A stretch of 9,665 nt of DNA from an uncultured Cryptobacterium sp. (GTDB taxonomy: Bacteria > Actinomycetota > Coriobacteriia > Coriobacteriales > Eggerthellaceae), in contig USIG01000060.1 in NCBI GenBank assembly GCA_900554685.1, positions 1 to 9,665 on the forward strand, in the 5' to 3' direction. The notes under the pieces were generated by a model. The model saw nothing but the letters and a program-made list of their open reading frames with translations. It did not search any database and was not told the DNA's origin. Each line of letters begins with the position of its first letter. The stretch's first letter is position 1. This document shows positions 6,276-9,665 of this stretch, piece by piece. Made by a program: the position numbers and the translations under genes.

Positions 6276-6284
6276 ACTTTTTCA
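6265..6284 (-). repeat. Right candidate serine-invertase crossover site, overlapping the recombinase stop codon
   Basis: Half-sites TAAAAAAGT (6265-6273) and ACTTTTTCA (6276-6284) flank the central dinucleotide CT (AG on the minus strand). The halves are inverse copies at 8 of 9 positions. The site is inverted relative to the one at 6138-6157. The central dinucleotide forms the last two bases of the recombinase TAG stop (6276-6274); because both sites share it, inversion would leave the stop codon intact. Confidence 0.65.
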
Positions 6285-6906
6285 AGCAACTCTTTTTACG
6301 ATCGGTATGAGCATCTCCCTTATCCTGATTGATCCATTTATCAAAAGTCGACCTGCATATTCCCAATTCTTCCGCCGCCTGGCGTCGAGTTATTTCTCCT
6401 CGGATATAGCGTTTTTTGATTTTTTCATATGATGAAGGTCTCTTTATTGCCGGTCTTCCAAATTGAGCGCCACGGGCTTTTGCCGCCGCAATACCTTCTG
6501 CTTGCCGTTGTTTTATGTTTTCTCGCTCTACTTGAGCAACATAGGAAAGCAACTGTAAAACAACATCTGCAATAAAAGTACCCGTTAGATCATGAGAAGA
6601 TCGCGTATCGAGTAAGGGCATATCCAAAACCAAAATATCTACCCCTCTGTCTTTCGTGAGATATCGCCACTGATCCAAAATCTCGTTATAGTTACGACCT
6701 AATCTGTCGATGCTTTTTACCACCAGCAAGTCATTTTTCCTTATCACCTCCATGAGCGCTAAATAATTTGGTCGCTTAAAACTTGCACCCGTAAAGTAGT
6801 CAACAAATATAAGACTTTCCTTAATTGGGAACGAACGTAGTGCATCTATTTGCCGATCGATTTTTTGGTCCCTTGTCGAAACACGTGCATACCCATAGGT
6901 AGCCAT
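6274..6906 (-). CDS. Serine recombinase, DNA-invertase/resolvase family
   Basis: 210 residues from the ATG at 6906-6904, which has a perfect AAGGAGG four nt upstream. The N-terminal catalytic domain begins MATYGYARVSTRDQ with nucleophile Ser10 and Arg8, continues with DYFTGASFKRPNY, and has the signature SIDRLGRNY containing Arg68 and Arg71. The long helix (VVLQLLSYVAQVERENIKQR, then QAEGIAAAKARGAQFGRP) is the E helix that leads into DNA binding. The C-terminus is a small helix-turn-helix (about residues 155-192, with RRQAAEELGICRSTFDKW). The length matches Hin/Gin/Pin-type small serine recombinases rather than large integrases. Such enzymes act as tetramers on 2-bp-staggered sites flanked by inverted half-sites; two such sites lie immediately downstream in inverted orientation. 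Family and catalytic residues are seen; action on those sites is inferred. A transposon resolvase is the alternative, but no transposase partner adjoins it. Confidence 0.9.
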   Translation of the reverse strand: MATYGYARVSTRDQKIDRQIDALRSFPIKESLIFVDYFTGASFKRPNYLALMEVIRKNDLLVVKSIDRLGRNYNEILDQWRYLTKDRGVDILVLDMPLLDTRSSHDLTGTFIADVVLQLLSYVAQVERENIKQRQAEGIAAAKARGAQFGRPAIKRPSSYEKIKKRYIRGEITRRQAAEELGICRSTFDKWINQDKGDAHTDRKKSCLKK

Positions 6907-7117
6907 ATAACCTCCTTCTTCGATTCTCAACATACAGGGCATCGTAGCGTGATCCCTCTTCATACCCACCCTCTTTACCCAAGAAAAGTAAAGTACTTTC
7001 TTGGTATTTCTAAGGAAATATTCTCTTTTAACCGTTTTGAAAAACTTACTTTGAACTGGTCTTACTATCTCTTGCTCTTCCAGGTACCGAACGCTCAATA
7101 GTAGAAACTTTTTCAGA
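6907..7117. promoter_or_regulatory. Divergent intergenic region with inverted repeat upstream of the recombinase
   Basis: No clear gene lies here, although the recombinase frame remains open upstream to 7131. At 6979-7004, CCAAGAAA and TTTCTTGG arms enclose GTA-AAG-TAC with a one-base bulge, and AAAGTACTTT (6990-6999) is a perfect palindrome. The repeat lies about 73-98 nt before the recombinase start and could be an operator or leader hairpin. No convincing minus-strand promoter was found. Confidence 0.3.
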
Positions 7118-7140
7118 AATAAAAATCTCAAATTTTTATT
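7118..7140. promoter_or_regulatory. AT-rich perfect inverted repeat abutting the ferredoxin promoter
   Basis: AATAAAAAT (7118-7126) and ATTTTTATT (7132-7140) are perfect 9-bp inverse arms around CTCAA. The right arm overlaps the -35 hexamer by 2 bp. It may be a regulator site or an AT-rich UP element that happens to be symmetric. Confidence 0.35.
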
Positions 7141-7167
7141 GATACTGTTTCACTAGCATTTTATAAA
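7139..7167 (+). promoter_or_regulatory. Sigma-70-type promoter of the ferredoxin-like gene
   Basis: TTGATA (7139-7144), a 17-bp spacer and TATAAA (7162-7167) match consensus at 5 of 6 positions (TTGATA lacks only C) and 5 of 6. Transcription would begin near 7174, giving a leader of about 36 nt. This is the best promoter match in the window. Confidence 0.7.
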
Positions 7168-7209
7168 CTCATGCGCTACATTCTTAAAAACACAAATAAG
7201 GAGCTTTCT

Positions 7210-7986
7210 ATGATTCGTAACATTGTTCATATAGATAAAGAAAAATGCGATGGATGTGGCCTGTGCGTTTCCGCCTGCCACGAAGGAGCCATCGGCATGA
7301 TAAACGGCAAGGCACAGCTTCTGCGTGATGACTACTGCGATGGTCTTGGTGATTGTCTGCCCGCCTGCCCGGCCAATGCCATCACAATTATTCAACGAGA
7401 AGCACAAGACTACGATGAAGCAGCTGTTATTCGTGCAATTATGGATCGGGCTAAGGCGGAATCTCACGCCACTATGCCATCACACGGCTGCCCTTCTTCT
7501 CAAGTCAAACAATTCAAGAGGCCAAATTCTTCTGCTTCTAGCTCAAGTGATGCCCTAACCACCACTTCACCCACTACTACTGCTGCCGATAGCTCATCAG
7601 CTACCGACAAAAGACCTTCCCGTCTTTCCCAGTGGCCTATTCAAATTAAGCTCGCCCCTACCAATGCTGCATTTTTCCAGGATGCCGACTTACTTATTGC
7701 GGCAGATTGTTGCGCTTTCGCCTATGGCAATTTTCATGATGAATTTATCGCAGGCAGAATCTGCTTAATTGGCTGTCCCAAACTTGATGGCGTTAATTAT
7801 GCAGACAAGCTCAGCGAGATCTGCACAAATAATTCCATTCGAAGCATCACCGTTTGCCGCATGGAAGTACCTTGTTGTGGTGGTATTGAGTTTGCAGCAA
7901 AAGCTGCAGCTGATGCATCCTCTAAAGATATATCCATGCACGTAGCAACTATTACAACCGACGGAATGCTTAAGTCAGCCCAATAA
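7210..7986 (+). CDS. 4Fe-4S ferredoxin-type iron-sulfur protein with extra C-terminal domain
   Basis: 258 residues. The ATG at 7210 has AAGGAG 6 nt upstream and is preferred over an in-frame ATG at 7171. The N-terminal dicluster domain has a canonical CDGCGLCVSAC motif (Cys13, 16, 19, 23). A second motif, CDGLGDCLPACP (Cys43, 49, 53), has Leu46 where the second Cys of CxxC is usual. From memory, that CDGLG form is characteristic of this protein family rather than a mutation. The C-terminal domain from about residue 141 (QWPIQIKLAPTNAAF, then ADCCAFAYGNFH, IGCPKLD and RMEVPCCGG) is rich in Cys and conserved in anaerobes' ferredoxin-like proteins, where genes often lie near hybrid-cluster proteins. 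A Ser/Thr-rich linker (about 105-138) joins the halves. The likely role is cytoplasmic electron transfer with a partner not seen here; the precise partner is unknown. It is a single gene with its own promoter. Confidence 0.82.
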   Translation: MIRNIVHIDKEKCDGCGLCVSACHEGAIGMINGKAQLLRDDYCDGLGDCLPACPANAITIIQREAQDYDEAAVIRAIMDRAKAESHATMPSHGCPSSQVKQFKRPNSSASSSSDALTTTSPTTTAADSSSATDKRPSRLSQWPIQIKLAPTNAAFFQDADLLIAADCCAFAYGNFHDEFIAGRICLIGCPKLDGVNYADKLSEICTNNSIRSITVCRMEVPCCGGIEFAAKAAADASSKDISMHVATITTDGMLKSAQ

Positions 7987-8171
7987 CAATCTTTGTTTTT
8001 TAGACCTATCCGTGTTTAGGAGACTTCAGAACAAAGCTGCTTGACACTTTTGCCACACATAACACTTACGCGCATATGATGGTTCTGGATGCGATATTAT
8101 TCAATTTGGTGCTCTTTTCATGCCCTCTCAGCGCCATTTTATCCAGTTTATGAGAAGAGGAAGAGATTCAT
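7987..8171 (+). promoter_or_regulatory. Intergenic region with candidate promoter(s) for the GNAT gene
   Basis: CTTTGTT (7991-7997) and AACAAAG (8030-8036) are inverse arms with a run of six T after the first, at best a weak terminator for the ferredoxin gene. TTGACA at 8041-8046 is a perfect -35 but lacks a good -10 at 17 bp (ACTTAC). TTGCCA (8050-8055) with TATGAT (8075-8080) has good hexamers but a long 19-bp spacer. One of these probably starts the GNAT transcript. Confidence 0.4.
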
Positions 8172-8645
8172 ATGATAGTAAGACCCTTTAAACCAACCGA
8201 TCTCGATTCGGTAATGTCTATATGGCTTTCAGGCAATCTTGAAGCTCATCCTTTTGTGCCAGAATCTTACTGGCACAAAAACTTCTCTCTCGTAAAAGAG
8301 GGCATCTTACATTCAGAAGTCCAGGTAGCCGAAATCGACGGCACCATCGTTGGCTTTATCGGTGTTCAAGATGACTTTGTTGCAGGTCTTTTTATCGATA
8401 AGAACCACCGTTCACAAGGCATCGGCAAACAGCTCCTTGAGCGAGCAAAGCAGTATCACGACAGTCTTTCTCTTTTAGTCTATGCGGACAACATTCGCGC
8501 TTTTGCGTTCTATGAACGCGAAGGATTTGTGGCTGTTCAGCATAGTCTCGATGAAGAAACTGGCAATTACGAATATCTCATGATTTGGCCCGACGCAACC
8601 AATCCCGGTCTTGTCGATTCGTATGCCCTTGATGAGGATGAGTAA
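8172..8645 (+). CDS. GNAT-family N-acetyltransferase (YjaB-like)
   Basis: 157 residues, a full-length single GNAT domain. MIVRPFKPTDLDSVMSIW is the usual N-terminal strand-helix start. FVAGLFIDKNHRSQGIGKQL is motif A, with the acetyl-CoA pyrophosphate-binding loop RSQGIGK. VYADNIRAFAFYEREGF is motif B with the conserved Asn and Tyr. Order and sequence resemble the YjaB subgroup (xxALFIDPxxRGxGVG in E. coli). The enzyme transfers an acetyl group from acetyl-CoA to an amine; the substrate is not known. A purine-rich AGAGGAAGAG lies 6-15 nt before the ATG. The acidic tail (ALDEDE) is short and unremarkable. No partner gene is in the same operon. Confidence 0.87.
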   Translation: MIVRPFKPTDLDSVMSIWLSGNLEAHPFVPESYWHKNFSLVKEGILHSEVQVAEIDGTIVGFIGVQDDFVAGLFIDKNHRSQGIGKQLLERAKQYHDSLSLLVYADNIRAFAFYEREGFVAVQHSLDEETGNYEYLMIWPDATNPGLVDSYALDEDE

Positions 8646-8872
8646 AATACCCTTCTTTTAACTCAGATTACCTCTTTGTTTACTGGTTTATTAAATCTTT
8701 GTTTTGCTTTTTAACGAAGAAGAAAAAAGTGATTGTTTTAGGCGTAGCATAACCTTTAGAGCTCCATAATGCCTGTTCAATATTGTATTTAGGCTTTCGC
8801 TCTATTAAGCTTTGTCACTTCTCTTGGCACATGAGCTTTCTAGAGCGCTGTTTAGTGAATGGAGGGATCGCT
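8646..8872. other. AT-rich intergenic region before the DUF6282-like gene
   Basis: No gene, tRNA or convincing promoter pair was found. CTTTTT and AAAAAG arms around 8709-8731 could make a weak AT-only hairpin. The only firm signal is the ribosome binding site GGAGGG at 8861-8866, 6 nt before the following ATG. Confidence 0.3.
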
Positions 8873-9665
8873 ATGCCTAGAACAATACCTGATACCAACC
8901 ATGTGCTCGCCTACAACCAAAATGAATACTACAAAGATCATGTGGTATCAGACAAAGCGAAGAAAATCCTCGAGGGTGCTTGGGACTTGCATGTCCACTG
9001 CTCACCTGCTCCTAATCCTGCTGATGTTAATGGTGGACTTGACGGGTTCGTTCTTAATGATTTTGAGCTAGTTACCGAAGCACGCCAGGCAGGTATGCGC
9101 GGTTTGTGTATCAAAAATCACGAATTTGGAACCTTCTATCGAGCTTGGCTAGCGACGAAGGCCTGTGGCGAGGGTAAAACGACTGCTTACGGTTCACTTA
9201 CCTTGGGCTATAACGTTGGTGGAATTAACCCCTTTGCCGTTCAAGTGGCTGCCGACTGCGGTGCAAAACTTATTTGGTTCCCTACCACATCAGCCCGCAA
9301 TCAGCACAATATCTGGGGTGGCTTCGCTCCTTATCCTTACTCAGGACAAGGCGGCAAGGATGCTGATGCAAGTGCCGAAATCACTACTCCTTTAGGCATT
9401 TATATTCTTGACGAAGAAGGCAATCTTATCCCCGGCGTAAAAGAAGTAATAGAAATCGCCCGTGATAAAAATATTGCATTAGCAACCGGTCATATGAGCT
9501 GGCTTGAATCGATAGCTCTATTTAAAGAAGCAAAGAAGATGGGCCTCAAGAAAATGATTTTCACCCATGTTGATTGGCGTTCTTGTGAATTAACGCTTGC
9601 CCAGCAGCACGAACTTGCTGAATTAGGAGTCTTCCTAGAAAAGTCCTTCTATGAATTTGACAAAG
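8873..9665 (+). CDS. DUF6282-like metal-dependent hydrolase (amidohydrolase/PHP-like), partial at window end
   Basis: 264 codons are visible from the ATG at 8873, which has GGAGGG 6 nt upstream; the frame is open to the window edge. The first conserved motif is WDLHVHCSPAPNP, with His40 and His42 as the HxH metal ligands typical of amidohydrolase/PHP-type barrels. Further His positions that could complete a metal site are His83 (IKNHE), His207 (ATGHMS) and His232 (FTHVDW). These spacings, with the GAWDLHVH opening, resemble DUF6282 proteins as I recall them. They are cytoplasmic predicted hydrolases of unknown substrate, related to dihydroorotase-like enzymes. The C-terminus is missing. Assigning a reaction would be a guess. 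The N-terminal 30 residues are polar, with no signal peptide. Confidence 0.72.
   Translation, partial: MPRTIPDTNHVLAYNQNEYYKDHVVSDKAKKILEGAWDLHVHCSPAPNPADVNGGLDGFVLNDFELVTEARQAGMRGLCIKNHEFGTFYRAWLATKACGEGKTTAYGSLTLGYNVGGINPFAVQVAADCGAKLIWFPTTSARNQHNIWGGFAPYPYSGQGGKDADASAEITTPLGIYILDEEGNLIPGVKEVIEIARDKNIALATGHMSWLESIALFKEAKKMGLKKMIFTHVDWRSCELTLAQQHELAELGVFLEKSFYEFDK

Noticed and set aside
7101..7115. Third crossover site, because ACTTTTTCA recurs at 7107-7115
   Set aside because: Only one half-site matches; the other side of the putative centre (AATAGTAGA) bears no resemblance.
6907..7131. N-terminal extension of the recombinase by 75 codons
   Set aside because: The serine recombinase family starts at MATYGYARVS, and a perfect AAGGAGG precedes that ATG. 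The extension resembles nothing and covers regulatory-looking repeats.
7325..7558. Open frame within the ferredoxin-like gene
   Set aside because: Out of frame with a gene that has clear Cys motifs, and with no ribosome binding site.
8859..9395. Two short forward frames overlapping the final gene
   Set aside because: Both are out of frame with the DUF6282-like gene, which has the conserved HxH motif and a ribosome binding site.
1..9665. tRNA, rRNA or CRISPR array
   Set aside because: No T-loop-like GTTCRA context with cloverleaf arms and no regularly spaced direct repeats were seen on either strand.

Overview
The window looks like ordinary chromosome of an anaerobic or microaerophilic Gram-positive bacterium. 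Supporting signs are strong AGGAGG-type ribosome binding sites, moderate G+C judged by eye, a sortase-anchored surface protein, and a clostridial-style 4Fe-4S protein. The cell-wall sorting tail and the gene mix would fit Coriobacteriia (Actinomycetota), but that placement is tentative and rests on recall, not on a search.

Layout. Bases 1-502 (minus) are the N-terminal two thirds of an NADH pyrophosphatase (NudC-like), cut by the window edge. Bases 868-2739 (plus) encode a DHA2-type MFS transporter with a C-terminal CBS-domain pair, preceded by a leader of about 235 nt that can fold in two competing ways. Bases 2740-3149 hold a long nested stem-loop ending in a T-rich run, then the upstream region of an ADP-ribose-pyrophosphatase-like Nudix hydrolase (3150-3869, plus). 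Bases 3835-4191 (minus) are a truncated IS3/IS150-type OrfA whose tail reads antisense into the Nudix gene. Bases 4278-5984 (minus) encode a signal-peptide, VWA-domain, LPXTG-like surface protein followed by a clear terminator. Bases 6274-6906 (minus) encode a small serine recombinase of the DNA-invertase type. Bases 7210-7986 (plus) encode a two-cluster ferredoxin-like protein behind a good sigma-70 promoter. Bases 8172-8645 (plus) encode a GNAT acetyltransferase. From 8873 to the window end (plus) is a DUF6282-like metal-dependent hydrolase, cut at its 3' end.

The most interesting part is 6138-6284, between the recombinase and the surface-protein gene. Two copies of a 20-bp site (9-bp half-site, dinucleotide AG/CT, 9-bp half-site) face each other in inverted orientation about 127 bp apart and share a perfect 13-bp core (6145-6157 and 6265-6277). 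This is the architecture expected of a serine invertase's crossover sites. The segment between them carries a bidirectional terminator hairpin and lies directly upstream of the surface-protein gene. I read it as a candidate invertible switch, worked by the adjacent recombinase, giving phase-variable expression of the VWA adhesin. One crossover dinucleotide sits inside the recombinase stop codon and would be preserved by inversion. I could not find a convincing promoter inside the segment, so the mechanism (moving promoter or moving terminator) is open.

The other genes look like independent, mostly single-gene transcription units (Nudix enzymes, transporter, ferredoxin, GNAT, hydrolase). I see no operon joining them into a pathway. 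No tRNA, rRNA or CRISPR array was seen.
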